From positions 62,001-126,000 of the forward strand of contig JAUXZO010000108.1 in NCBI GenBank assembly GCA_030692685.1: a DNA stretch of 64,000 bases. The letters run 5' to 3'. The notes beneath the pieces were generated by a model. It was not told the DNA's origin and did no database searches. It saw only the letters and a program-made list of their open reading frames with translations. Both the position numbers and the translations under genes were made by a program. Below are positions 43,983 to 52,032 of the stretch, one piece after another. How positions within the stretch are numbered: the first letter of the stretch is position 1; each line of letters begins with the position of its first letter. The DNA is from Acidovorax sp. (GTDB lineage Bacteria; Pseudomonadota; Gammaproteobacteria; Burkholderiales; Burkholderiaceae_C).

Positions 43983-46841
43983 GTGGAACCATTGAACGAC
44001 ACCCTCTTTCCCCTGGATGCACAGGACACCGCCGCCGGTATGGCCGCGGCCCTGGCGCCAGCCGCCGCAACCGGCCATTTTGACGAGCTGCGTGGCCGCG
44101 ACCTGACACCGCATGCCGCGACCGGGCATTTCGACGAACTGCAGGAAAGCAAGCTTGCGCCGGATGCCAATCCCGGCGAAGACACTCGAAGTCAGAGTCA
44201 GAGTCAGAGTCAGAGTCAGAGTCAGAGTCAGAGTCAGAGTCAGAGTCAGAGTCAGAGTCAGAGTCAGAGTCAGAGTCAGAGTCAGAGTCAGAGTCAGAGT
44301 CAGAGTCAGAGTCAGAGTCAGAGCGATGGTGAAAGAAAACTGGGCAATGCGGCTTCGGTCGATTCAGCGCCCCCTGCTTCGTCACCCATCGAAAACGGCA
44401 TCTCCAGTACCTGGGGAGAGTTTTTTGAACACCTGGGTCGTTCGGGGTTTGAAGACCTGGACCGGCGCACCCAGAGCCTGCAACGGCAGGTGCGCGACAA
44501 CGGCATCACCTACAACGTGTACGCCGACGCGGACGGCCCGCAGCGGCCCTGGTCGGTGGATCTTTTCCCGCTCATCCTTTCGCAAGACGACTGGGCCCAC
44601 ATTGAACACGGCGTACAGCAACGGGCCCGGCTGCTCGACCGGGTGATGGCAGATGTGTATGGCCCGCAAGAGCTGCTCCGCAAAGGGCTGCTGCCCAGCG
44701 CGCTGGTACAGGGCCACCCGGGCTATCTGCGCGCCATGCATGGCGTAAAGCCGGTGGGCGGCAACCACCTGCACATCGCAGCCTTCGACATGGCGCGTGA
44801 CGCGCAGGGCGACTGGTGGGTGGTGACTCAGCGCACGCAGGCGCCATCGGGCCTGGGATACCTGCTGGAGAACCGGCTGCTGATCTCGCGGCTGTTCCCC
44901 GAAGCCTTCAGCCAGATGCATGTGCAGCGCCTGGCCGCCACTTACCGGGCCCTGCTTGACGGACTGCGGCAGATGAGCCCAGCGGGGCAGGATGCCCGCA
45001 TTGTGCTGCTAACGCCCGGCCCGTACAACGAGACCTACTTCGAGCACGCCTACCTGGCCCGCTACCTGGGCCTGACGCTGGTGGAGGGCAACGACCTCAC
45101 AGTGCGCGACGACCACCTGTACCTCAAAACGCTGCACGGCCTGCAGCCGGTGCACGGCATCCTCAAACGGCTGGACGACGAGTTTCTGGATCCGCTGGAA
45201 CTGCGCAGCGACTCGCGCCTGGGCGTGCCCGGCCTGTTGCAGGCGATCCGTGCGGGCAACGTGCTGGTGTCCAATGCGCCGGGCTCGGCGTTCCTGGAGT
45301 CGTCGGCGCTGCTGGGGTTTATGCCCGCCCTCTCGCGCCATTTGCTGGGCGAAGAGCTTGTGCTGCCTGCCCTGCCCACCTGGTGGTGCGGTGAGCAGGC
45401 GGCCATGCAGGAGGTGCTGCCCGAACTGGCCCAGAGCGTCATTCGCCCCACCTGGCCTACGGCACAACGCGCCCCGGTGCTGGGCGGGGCGCTGCCTCCG
45501 CAGGCGCTCAAAGAGTGGTCCCAGCGCATTGAGGCCCAGGGCGATGAATACACCGTGCAGGCGTATTTGCCGCTGTCGCAGATGCCTACCTGGCGCACGG
45601 ACCATCGGGGCAGCCACATCTCGCCCCGCTCGGTGATGTTGCGGGTGTTTGCAGTGTGCGATGGCCCTGACTCCTGGCGCGTGTTGCCCGGTGGGCTGGC
45701 ACGCATCGCCAACGATGACCGCGAAATCACGTCCATGCAGCGCGGCGGCAGCAGTGCCGATGTCTGGGTGCTGACCGATGGCCCTGTAGATAAGACAACG
45801 TTGCTGGCCCACAACCAGAGTGCGCCTGCGGTGGTGCACCGCAGCCGCCGGGTGACCAGCCGTGCCGCCGAAAATCTGTTTTGGCTGGGTCGCTATACCG
45901 AGCGCACCGAGAACGCGACCCGGCTCGCGCGCATCGCCATCCAGTGCTTGAACGGGGAGGACCAATCGTCTCAGCCGCTGCTGACCTGGCTGAGCGCCAT
46001 GACCGTGGGCCAGGGCCTGGTGCTCTCCACCGTGCCCCCCGCAACACAGGCACGGCGGGTGTTTGAGCGCTCGCTCATTGCCGGTCTGACCAATGCCGCG
46101 CAGGTCACCAGCGTGGGCTACAACCTGCGCGGGATCATGGGGGCCGCCTCGGCGGTGCGCGACCGCCTGTCGCAAGAGCACTGGAATCTGATCGTGGGCG
46201 CAGAAGCAGAATTTTTTGCGCTGCGCCCGGGCACAGCCGAAGACGCCGACTACTCACCGCTGGAAGCCCTGCGACAGCTCGAAGCGCTGAGTGGACGCAC
46301 CGCCGCAATGACGGGCCAGCAGACGGACCGCATGACGCGCGACGACGGTTGGCGCCTGCTGTCCATCGGACGGCATCTGGAGCGCCTGGGATTTCTGGCG
46401 GCCACGCTGGAAAGCGGGCTCCAGACCGGCTCCGTGTCAGACGAAAGTGGCTTTGAGGCCATGCTGGGGTTGTTCGACAGCACCATTACCTTTCACGCGC
46501 AATACCAACAACGGCGCGATATGCCAGCCCTGCTCGATCTGCTGGTCATCGACCGGGACAACCCGCGATCACTGGCCTGGGTGGCGCAGACCCTGCGCGG
46601 GCGCATCACCAAAATCGAAGCTGCGGCGGGCACACTTGGGGAATCCGCAGGGTTGGGCATTCCGGATGCGTCGGACCTGTCGTTGACGTCTCTGTGCGCA
46701 CAGGATGCAGCAGGCCAGTATGTGGCGCTGGAGCAGTACCTCAACGGCTGCGTTCAGGGTGTGCAGGGGCTGTCGGATGTGCTGGCCACACGCTATTTCA
46801 CACACTCTGCCGACGCGTTGCGTCACAGCGTGGGAGCATGA
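43983..46841 (+). CDS. Circularly permuted ATP-grasp ligase fused to alpha-E domain, with (SQ)22 spacer
   Basis: 952 residues from a GTG at 43983; an internal ATG at 44040 is the alternative. Residues ~20-68 carry two copies of ATGHFDEL, then (Ser-Gln)22 at 70-113. The ATP-grasp body (DUF404/DUF407) covers ~135-620 (NGITYNVYADADGPQRPWSV; EHAYLARYLGLTLVEGNDLT). The alpha-E domain (DUF403) covers ~625-952 (RAAENLFWLGRYTERTENAT). In other genomes the two domains are separate genes. A carboxylate-amine ligase role is predicted. The only strong Shine-Dalgarno/ATG (43963) is out of frame, so the true start is uncertain. Confidence 0.85.
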   Translation: MEPLNDTLFPLDAQDTAAGMAAALAPAAATGHFDELRGRDLTPHAATGHFDELQESKLAPDANPGEDTRSQSQSQSQSQSQSQSQSQSQSQSQSQSQSQSQSQSQSQSQSQSQSDGERKLGNAASVDSAPPASSPIENGISSTWGEFFEHLGRSGFEDLDRRTQSLQRQVRDNGITYNVYADADGPQRPWSVDLFPLILSQDDWAHIEHGVQQRARLLDRVMADVYGPQELLRKGLLPSALVQGHPGYLRAMHGVKPVGGNHLHIAAFDMARDAQGDWWVVTQRTQAPSGLGYLLENRLLISRLFPEAFSQMHVQRLAATYRALLDGLRQMSPAGQDARIVLLTPGPYNETYFEHAYLARYLGLTLVEGNDLTVRDDHLYLKTLHGLQPVHGILKRLDDEFLDPLELRSDSRLGVPGLLQAIRAGNVLVSNAPGSAFLESSALLGFMPALSRHLLGEELVLPALPTWWCGEQAAMQEVLPELAQSVIRPTWPTAQRAPVLGGALPPQALKEWSQRIEAQGDEYTVQAYLPLSQMPTWRTDHRGSHISPRSVMLRVFAVCDGPDSWRVLPGGLARIANDDREITSMQRGGSSADVWVLTDGPVDKTTLLAHNQSAPAVVHRSRRVTSRAAENLFWLGRYTERTENATRLARIAIQCLNGEDQSSQPLLTWLSAMTVGQGLVLSTVPPATQARRVFERSLIAGLTNAAQVTSVGYNLRGIMGAASAVRDRLSQEHWNLIVGAEAEFFALRPGTAEDADYSPLEALRQLEALSGRTAAMTGQQTDRMTRDDGWRLLSIGRHLERLGFLAATLESGLQTGSVSDESGFEAMLGLFDSTITFHAQYQQRRDMPALLDLLVIDRDNPRSLAWVAQTLRGRITKIEAAAGTLGESAGLGIPDASDLSLTSLCAQDAAGQYVALEQYLNGCVQGVQGLSDVLATRYFTHSADALRHSVGA
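44190..44321 (+). repeat. Hexanucleotide tandem repeat, (AGTCAG)22
   Basis: Twenty-two perfect, uninterrupted copies of AGTCAG inside the ATP-grasp gene, encoding Ser-Gln repeats. The unit is a multiple of three, so copy-number change would alter protein length without shifting frame. Perfect identity implies recent expansion by slippage. Confidence 0.97.
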
Positions 46842-46844
46842 AGT

Positions 46845-46960
46845 GAAGCCCCCCCTGAGTCGCCTTCGGCGCCTTCCCCCTCAAGGGGGACGACGCCCTC
46901 GCTGCGGGGCGGCCCTTGCTCGGCGCCTCGCGCTCGGGCCGCGCCGGTTTTGCACGCTGC
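46845..46960 (+). repeat. GC-rich hairpin repeat, copy 4
   Basis: CCCCCCCTGAGTCGCCTTCG, hairpin CCCCCTCAAGGGGG, then CTGCGGGGCGGCCCTTGCTC and GGGCCGCGCCGGTTTTGC, between the ATP-grasp fusion and the second transglutaminase gene. Confidence 0.9.
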
Positions 46961-46985
46961 CGTCGCTTTCGACGTTTGGGGGCCT

Positions 46986-47978
46986 ATGAAGCTACGCGTC
47001 ATTCACGAAACGGTGTACCACTACACACCAGCGGTGCAGAACGCCCAGCACATGGCCCACCTTCGCCCGCGCACCGACTTGGTGCAGCGTGTGTTGACCC
47101 ATTCGCTGCAGGTGGAACCAGCACCAACCCAGTGCCACACGATTGAGGACGTGTTTGGCAACACCCGCGCGTTCTTCAGCCTGCCGTTCACCCACGATGT
47201 GTTGCGTGTGCGCGCCGAAAGCCTGCTGGAGACCAGCAACCCACCGGTTGCACCACCCGGAGAGCCGTGGGAGATCGTGCGCGAGCGCCTTTGTTACCGG
47301 AGCGGGCTGCCCTATCAGCCCGCGGCGGAGTTTGGCTTTGCTTCACCCTACATTCCGCGGCACGCTGAATTTGTGGCGTATGCGCTGCCGAGCTTTGCGC
47401 CTGGGCGCCCGCTGATGGAAGCGGCCAGCGACCTGATGTCGCGCATTCACGCCGATTTCGCATACACCGCCCACGCCACCGACGCAGGCACGCCCGCACT
47501 TGAATCCCTGCGGCTGCGCCGCGGGGTGTGCCAGGATTTCGCCCACGTGATGATCGGTTGCCTGCGCAGCATGGGCCTGGCGGCGAGGTACGTGAGCGGC
47601 TATCTGCTGACCGAACCTCCCCCCGGCCAACCCCGGTTGGTGGGGGCCGACGCCTCACACGCCTGGGTGTCGGTGTGGTCACCCCCTCAAGACGTTGAGG
47701 GCGAAGAAAATGACCCGGCAGGACACACGGAGTGGTTTGATCTGGACCCCACCAACGATCGCGCTGCGGGCGAAGACTATGTGACCCTGGCCATCGGGCG
47801 CGACTATTCAGATGTCTCGCCCGTGCGCGGCGTGATCCATGGCGGCGATCACCACGTGCTGCAGGTAGCAGTCACTGTGGAGCCCGCTGCGACGCCCGCA
47901 GTAGCTCCAGCAACCGCTGCCGCATCGGCTGAGGCCACTCCGCTCACGCCGTCGACGGCACCAGAAAATCCCGGCTGA
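46986..47978 (+). CDS. Transglutaminase-like cysteine protease-fold protein
   Basis: 330 residues from the ATG at 46986. N-terminal bacterial transglutaminase beta domain (MKLRVIHETVYHYTPAVQNA), then the triad Cys182 (RRGVCQDFAHVM), His225 (DASHAWVSVW) and Asp254 (FDLDPTND). The tail is Ala/Thr/Pro-rich. No signal peptide. It is the third rightward gene of the predicted peptide-modification set and its end overlaps the convergent alpha-E gene by 35 bases. Confidence 0.92.
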   Translation: MKLRVIHETVYHYTPAVQNAQHMAHLRPRTDLVQRVLTHSLQVEPAPTQCHTIEDVFGNTRAFFSLPFTHDVLRVRAESLLETSNPPVAPPGEPWEIVRERLCYRSGLPYQPAAEFGFASPYIPRHAEFVAYALPSFAPGRPLMEAASDLMSRIHADFAYTAHATDAGTPALESLRLRRGVCQDFAHVMIGCLRSMGLAARYVSGYLLTEPPPGQPRLVGADASHAWVSVWSPPQDVEGEENDPAGHTEWFDLDPTNDRAAGEDYVTLAIGRDYSDVSPVRGVIHGGDHHVLQVAVTVEPAATPAVAPATAAASAEATPLTPSTAPENPG

Positions 47979-48903
47979 TCCGCCCGCCCAGGTCGTTCAC
48001 GCGTTCAAGGAACTGCGTGAGGTAGGCATGCAGTCCGTTGGTCAAAATCTCATCGATGTGCGCAAATTTGAGGTGCGCCAACAGCCGCCCTGCGTGGCGC
48101 TGGGTTTCGGCCGACCGGCCGCTGCTCAGCATGTCCAGGTTGCCCATCACTTCTTTCATGCACGCATGTAGCGACCGCGGCATGTCGGCGCGCAGGATCA
48201 GCAGTTCGGCCACGCGTTCGGGGGTGATCACATCCCGGTAGACCTTGCGGTAGGTTTCAAAGCCTGAGACGCTCAGCAAGACCGCGCTCCAATGGTAAAA
48301 GTCGTAGTCTTGGTCCTGCGCAATGGCGGCGCCAAAAAAGTCGCTTTGTACAGCGTGGAACTTCACGTCCAGCAGCCGCGCCGTGTTGTCGGCACGCTCC
48401 AAAAAAGTGCCCAGGCGCATGAAGTGCAGCGCCTCATCCTGCAGCATGGTGCCCACCGTCACCCCGCGCGAGAGGTGGGAGCGGAACTTCACCCATTCGA
48501 AGAACCGCGCCGGATCGCTCTCCAGAGCCCCCTCTTGAATAAGCCGGTTCACCTCCAGCCATGTCTGGTTCTGGATCTCCCAGGCCTCGGTGTTCAGCGC
48601 GCCGCGCACCGCTCGCGCGTTCTCTCGCGCGGCCTGCAGGCACGCCACGATGGACGAGGGGTTGGCCGGGTCTTTGACCATGAAGTTCAGCACCTTCGCA
48701 GGAGTCACCTCTCCGTGCGCTTCGGTGTAACTGGGCAACAACTCGCTGATGGACAGCAGGCCCTGCCAACCCAGCAGGGCAACCTCTGGCGACTGCGGCA
48801 ATAACGCGCTCTGATAGTTCACGTCCAGCATGCGGGCGGTGTTTTCCGCCCGTTCTGTGTAGCGGGACATCCAGAAAAGGTGGTCGGCGGTGCGGCTTAG
48901 CAT
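47944..48903 (-). CDS. Stand-alone alpha-E domain protein
   Basis: 319 residues of a single alpha-E (DUF403) all-helical domain starting MLSRTADHLFWMSRYTERAE with ERADNTARLLDVKFHAVQSD later. Alpha-E proteins normally follow a DUF404/407 ATP-grasp gene in an operon; no such gene is directly upstream here, and the only ATP-grasp in the window is already fused to its own alpha-E. It probably acts with the convergent transglutaminase/ATP-grasp set. Confidence 0.9.
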   Translation of the reverse strand: MLSRTADHLFWMSRYTERAENTARMLDVNYQSALLPQSPEVALLGWQGLLSISELLPSYTEAHGEVTPAKVLNFMVKDPANPSSIVACLQAARENARAVRGALNTEAWEIQNQTWLEVNRLIQEGALESDPARFFEWVKFRSHLSRGVTVGTMLQDEALHFMRLGTFLERADNTARLLDVKFHAVQSDFFGAAIAQDQDYDFYHWSAVLLSVSGFETYRKVYRDVITPERVAELLILRADMPRSLHACMKEVMGNLDMLSSGRSAETQRHAGRLLAHLKFAHIDEILTNGLHAYLTQFLERVNDLGGRISRDFLVPSTA

Positions 48904-49079
48904 GCGAGCTCCCCAGGCGCAGAACCCTGCACGAACTGAGCCCTACAAAGATTGTTGTTCGACAAAACGCTGGTGTAGGTCTGCATAAGAGTCAACCTCC
49001 TACCCGACTTCAAGCAAGTTCCAGGCCGCACGACCCCGGCGACTCAACGGAGAGACATCGATCGCAGAATTTGCATGAA

Positions 49080-49135
49080 AACAGGCTCTAGCGTATGTCG
49101 CTAATGGTTAGTTTGCTATTTTTTTGATAGATTTT
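49080..49135. repeat. Degenerate AGCGCTT repeat at the metallopeptidase 3' end
   Basis: ACAGGCTCTAGCGTATGTCG then CTAATGGTTAGTTTGCTAT. It keeps the GGCTCTAGCG flank but has lost one arm. The stop codon of the metallopeptidase gene (49108-49110) and its last residues lie in it. Confidence 0.5.
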
Positions 49136-50319
49136 TTTGCAATCGGTGCGGATGCCGGTGCCGGGACGCCTGGAGACTCCGGTGCTGCTGCTGCTTTAGG
49201 CAACGGTGCAGTTGCAGTGGCTGCTGCAGGAACCGCGGGCCGGTTGGCCGCTTCACGCACCATGTCGTGCACAAACCGGAGTTTGTCCAGCGCCTCTCCG
49301 GCCAATGCGAACGGGTACGCGTCCGGTTGGCCCAGGCTGCGGGTGAGGCTGTTAAGCAGCAGCGTCAAAGGCACCAGTTGCAGCAGCATGGTGTCGAAGT
49401 CCGGTGCGGGTTTGGTAAAGGGGTCTAACGCGAAGCTGCGTTGCGCGCCGTAGATACCGGGGACCGTGATCTCAGTGCGGTAGCTGGCCGAGGTCTCCAG
49501 CAGGTCGATCATGTGCAGGTAATGGGCCCAGGTTTCGGCCCAGTCCTCCCAAGGGTGGGCGGCGGCGTACGCGCTCACATGCCGCTCCGCCCAGTCACCC
49601 ACGTCATTGCCCTTGGCATAGTGCGCGTCGAGCGCCGCTGTGTAGTCTTGGCTTTCGTCACCGAACATGCTGCGAAACGCCTCCAGCCGCCCCCCGTCAC
49701 GCACCAGTTGGTCCCAATAAAAGTGACCCGATTCATGGCGCAGATGGCCGATGAGGGTGCGGTAGGGCTCGCCCAGCGCGATACGGCGGCGCGCACGTTC
49801 ATCATCATCCGCTTCGGCCACATTCAGCGTGATGGTTCCGCTACGGTGGCCCGTCAATATGGAAGGCCCACCCGGAAGGTCGGCCAGAAACTCAAAAATC
49901 GGCCCGGGACGCCCTGGCGCGGGCTCTAGCCCCAATCGGGCCAAGGTGTAAAACAGCCGACGCTTGGCAGCTTCAATCTGCATCCAGCGCCCTCGGTTCG
50001 CGGTCTCCGAAAGATCAGGCAACACCCGGGTCTGGCGACAGGAGACGCAATACTCGTCGTAATCGTTGGCAGGCACTGCGAAGTTGCAGGCCTGGTGTTC
50101 AGTATGGTTGTGGCACAGCCGGTACAAGCGCCCGCTGTATTGAGCGGTACCTCGCCCCCCCATGCGCCGCCACAGACCCGCGCCATCCTGAGGCGCGGGG
50201 GCCAAGGCAGCCATGGTGAGCGCATCGGGCAAAAATGCCAGTGTGCTGCCACAGTGCACACACTGCACGCTGTCGAAAAAAACCAGGTGACCGCAATGGT
50301 CGCAATTGAATACGCGCAT
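49108..50319 (-). CDS. Putative zinc-binding metallopeptidase with N-terminal zinc ribbon
   Basis: 403 residues from the ATG at 50319. The N-terminus is a double-CxxC zinc ribbon (NCDHCGHLVFFDSVQCVHCG), and a second Cys-rich segment includes EYCVSCRQTR. The central metallopeptidase motif is RHESGHFYWDQL (HExxH) with FGDESQDYTAAL downstream. The tail is Ala/Pro-rich and Lys-rich. The family is often encoded near transglutaminase/alpha-E genes, so it may process the same product; this link is inferred from position. Confidence 0.85.
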   Translation of the reverse strand: MRVFNCDHCGHLVFFDSVQCVHCGSTLAFLPDALTMAALAPAPQDGAGLWRRMGGRGTAQYSGRLYRLCHNHTEHQACNFAVPANDYDEYCVSCRQTRVLPDLSETANRGRWMQIEAAKRRLFYTLARLGLEPAPGRPGPIFEFLADLPGGPSILTGHRSGTITLNVAEADDDERARRRIALGEPYRTLIGHLRHESGHFYWDQLVRDGGRLEAFRSMFGDESQDYTAALDAHYAKGNDVGDWAERHVSAYAAAHPWEDWAETWAHYLHMIDLLETSASYRTEITVPGIYGAQRSFALDPFTKPAPDFDTMLLQLVPLTLLLNSLTRSLGQPDAYPFALAGEALDKLRFVHDMVREAANRPAVPAAATATAPLPKAAAAPESPGVPAPASAPIAKKSIKKIAN

Positions 50320-50535
50320 GGTGTTGAGCTTATACCCAGTAGGGGCAGCGAAGACCAATGAGAGGTGGGGCGAAGGGTCACCCGCCTCTCAAAAGCCTTG
50401 CAGACCGAAAGATGACTGCTTTGTGCGGCCCAATGCAAAAGAGCAGGCTCAAGGACGGGCCCCGAGTCTGCTCTGGTGTTGACTACCGGTGGCCGGTAGG
50501 CCAATGCCCGCCAGAACCATCGTCAAGCGATCCGA

Positions 50536-50853
50536 TCAGGGACGCACAACAATGCTGTTACGTACTTCGCGCACGTTTTTGGTGTTGCGTGCGATGGACT
50601 CGGCTTGGTTCTTTTCGGCTTGCGACTTGGCAAAACCAGACAGTTGAACCGTGCCATTCAGCGTTTCCACGCTGATGGACGTTGCGGACACTGTTTTGTC
50701 TTCGGCCATCTTTGCCTTCACCGAGGTGGTGATGCCAGCGTCATCTACATAGGCGCCAGCGGTTTGCTGGTTGCGCGCCACGGAACAGCCAGTGGCTGTC
50801 ACGATGGTGATGCCGGCGACAGCGGCGAAAGCGAGGGCACGTGCGTATTTCAT
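50536..50853 (-). CDS. BON-domain lipoprotein
   Basis: 105 residues. Signal peptide with lipobox ATGC (Cys23), then one BON domain (GITTSVKAKMAEDKTVSATS; VQLSGFAKSQAEKNQAESIA), as in OsmY-like envelope-stress proteins that bind phospholipid. It is the last gene of a leftward stress-protein group with the DUF883 and DUF1328 genes, though a terminator-like hairpin separates it from DUF883. Confidence 0.9.
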   Translation of the reverse strand: MKYARALAFAAVAGITIVTATGCSVARNQQTAGAYVDDAGITTSVKAKMAEDKTVSATSISVETLNGTVQLSGFAKSQAEKNQAESIARNTKNVREVRNSIVVRP

Positions 50854-50960
50854 GGTTTTGTCCTTGTTGAAAATGGTTGGGAACGCGGGTGCTGGAAAAC
50901 TTCAATCTGCCGGTCTGTTGCACCCTCCGCGACCGACGGACTGTGGGATTGAAGTTTCAA

Positions 50961-50984
50961 AGAGCAAGGTTTTGATCTTGCTCT
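50961..50984 (-). terminator. Hairpin downstream of the DUF883 gene
   Basis: AGAGCAAG and CTTGCTCT pair around an 8-base loop. Read leftwards it is followed by TTTGAAAC, a weak T-run, consistent with termination after the DUF883 gene at 51007. Confidence 0.6.
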
Positions 50985-51006
50985 CATCACTTCGAAAATG
51001 CTGTTC

Positions 51007-51399
51007 TTAGTAAGAACCGCGGCGGCGAGACATCCAGAACATCAGCGTCGCCAGCGCAGCGCCCGATGCTGCAGCAATCACCAGCGACTTGCCGGGCTGC
51101 TCAGCCACATACTTATTGGTGGCATCTGCGGCCTGGTGCATTTGGCGCCGAGCACGTGCACTGGTTTCTGCGCAGTAATCAATGCCACGGGAGGCTAGTT
51201 CCTGCGCACGTGCGGCCAGATCGTCAATGGCGGGGTCAGTGCGGCCGCGCAATGCGCGCACACCGTCTTCGGCGCGCTCCAGCGTATTGTTGGCAGCACT
51301 GCGCGTTGACTGAACAGCGTCTTGGGCGCTCTGCAGCACATCGTCGGCAAGCTTGTGGGCGCTGTTGGCGACTTTATCGGTAGCAGTCTGGATGTTCAT
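51007..51399 (-). CDS. DUF883 (ElaB/YqjD-like) membrane-anchored protein
   Basis: 130 residues: a long amphipathic helical region (residues ~1-95, Ala/Asp/Gln-rich) and one C-terminal membrane helix (SLVIAAASGAALATLMFWMS) ending in RRR. In enterobacteria ElaB/YqjD bind ribosomes at the inner membrane in stationary phase. It sits in a group of small stress-type genes. Confidence 0.88.
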   Translation of the reverse strand: MNIQTATDKVANSAHKLADDVLQSAQDAVQSTRSAANNTLERAEDGVRALRGRTDPAIDDLAARAQELASRGIDYCAETSARARRQMHQAADATNKYVAEQPGKSLVIAAASGAALATLMFWMSRRRGSY

Positions 51400-51481
51400 G
51401 AAGTAACTCCTTGGGGTGCGGGTTGTGAGATGCGTGAAGCGTTTAGGCGGCGTGGGTGGCTGTGGCGGCTATCTGTGGCGG

Positions 51482-51646
51482 TTAGCGCCGCTTCAGCAGG
51501 CTCAGCACAAAGGTCACCACGGCCATGATCACGAACACGAAGAACAGAATCTTGGCGATGCCCACGGCACCAGCAGCAATGCCGCCAAAGCCGAAGAGGG
51601 CTGCGATCAGCGCGATAACCAGAAAAACCACTGCGTAGTGCAACAT
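51482..51646 (-). CDS. DUF1328 (YtjA-like) small membrane protein
   Basis: A 54-residue protein starting [20 protein letters not shown] and ending SLLKRR, with two membrane helices and the GGIAAGA turn typical of DUF1328/UPF0391. AAGGAG lies about 5 bases upstream of the ATG at 51646. The function is unknown; it is commonly induced by stress. Confidence 0.93.
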   Translation of the reverse strand: MLHYAVVFLVIALIAALFGFGGIAAGAVGIAKILFFVFVIMAVVTFVLSLLKRR

Positions 51647-52032
51647 TTCCATCTCCTTTTGTCGGGGCCAGTGTGTCGGCAGATTGAGTGGCGAGAAAAC
51701 TTCAGCGCCTGGGGTCCACTGTAGACAGCACCGTGTGTAGAAGATGCCGGTAGCCAGCGCGCAAGCGTGTCGGCAGCTCTGCGGGGGCTGTGTAGGACAT
51801 CACGCCCCGGCGCTATCTACCACACCAGAAAGACTAAGAAAAAGCCGTGACTTGCGAGCGAAGACGAGATCTACCTGTGCCTTACTCGACCACGCAGATG
51901 GCTGCGCCAGCACCGGCCGCATACAGCGCGCATGCGCGCTAGCCATCGCTCCGACCACATGGAGGGAACAAGCAAACTGATTCTGCTGTTAGTAAATTCG
52001 CAGCAAAGCGGCAAGCGCCTCGAAGCCAGGCT
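51647..52032. other. Intergenic region between DUF1328 and histidine kinase genes
   Basis: About 390 bases. Two small open frames (51744-51980 rightwards, and one antisense to the kinase 3' end) have no recognisable product. It should contain the promoter for the DUF1328 gene; no palindrome or repeat stands out apart from a short GCGCGCATGCGCGC self-complementary stretch near 51927. Confidence 0.45.

Noticed and set aside
44190-44321. AGTCAG array considered as a CRISPR or other spaced array
   Set aside because: Six-base units with no spacers inside a coding region; a simple sequence repeat.
43534-44385. Leftward frame with a long Asp-Ser repeat
   Set aside because: It is the complement of (AGTCAG)22, which is open in several frames; the sense ATP-grasp gene explains it.
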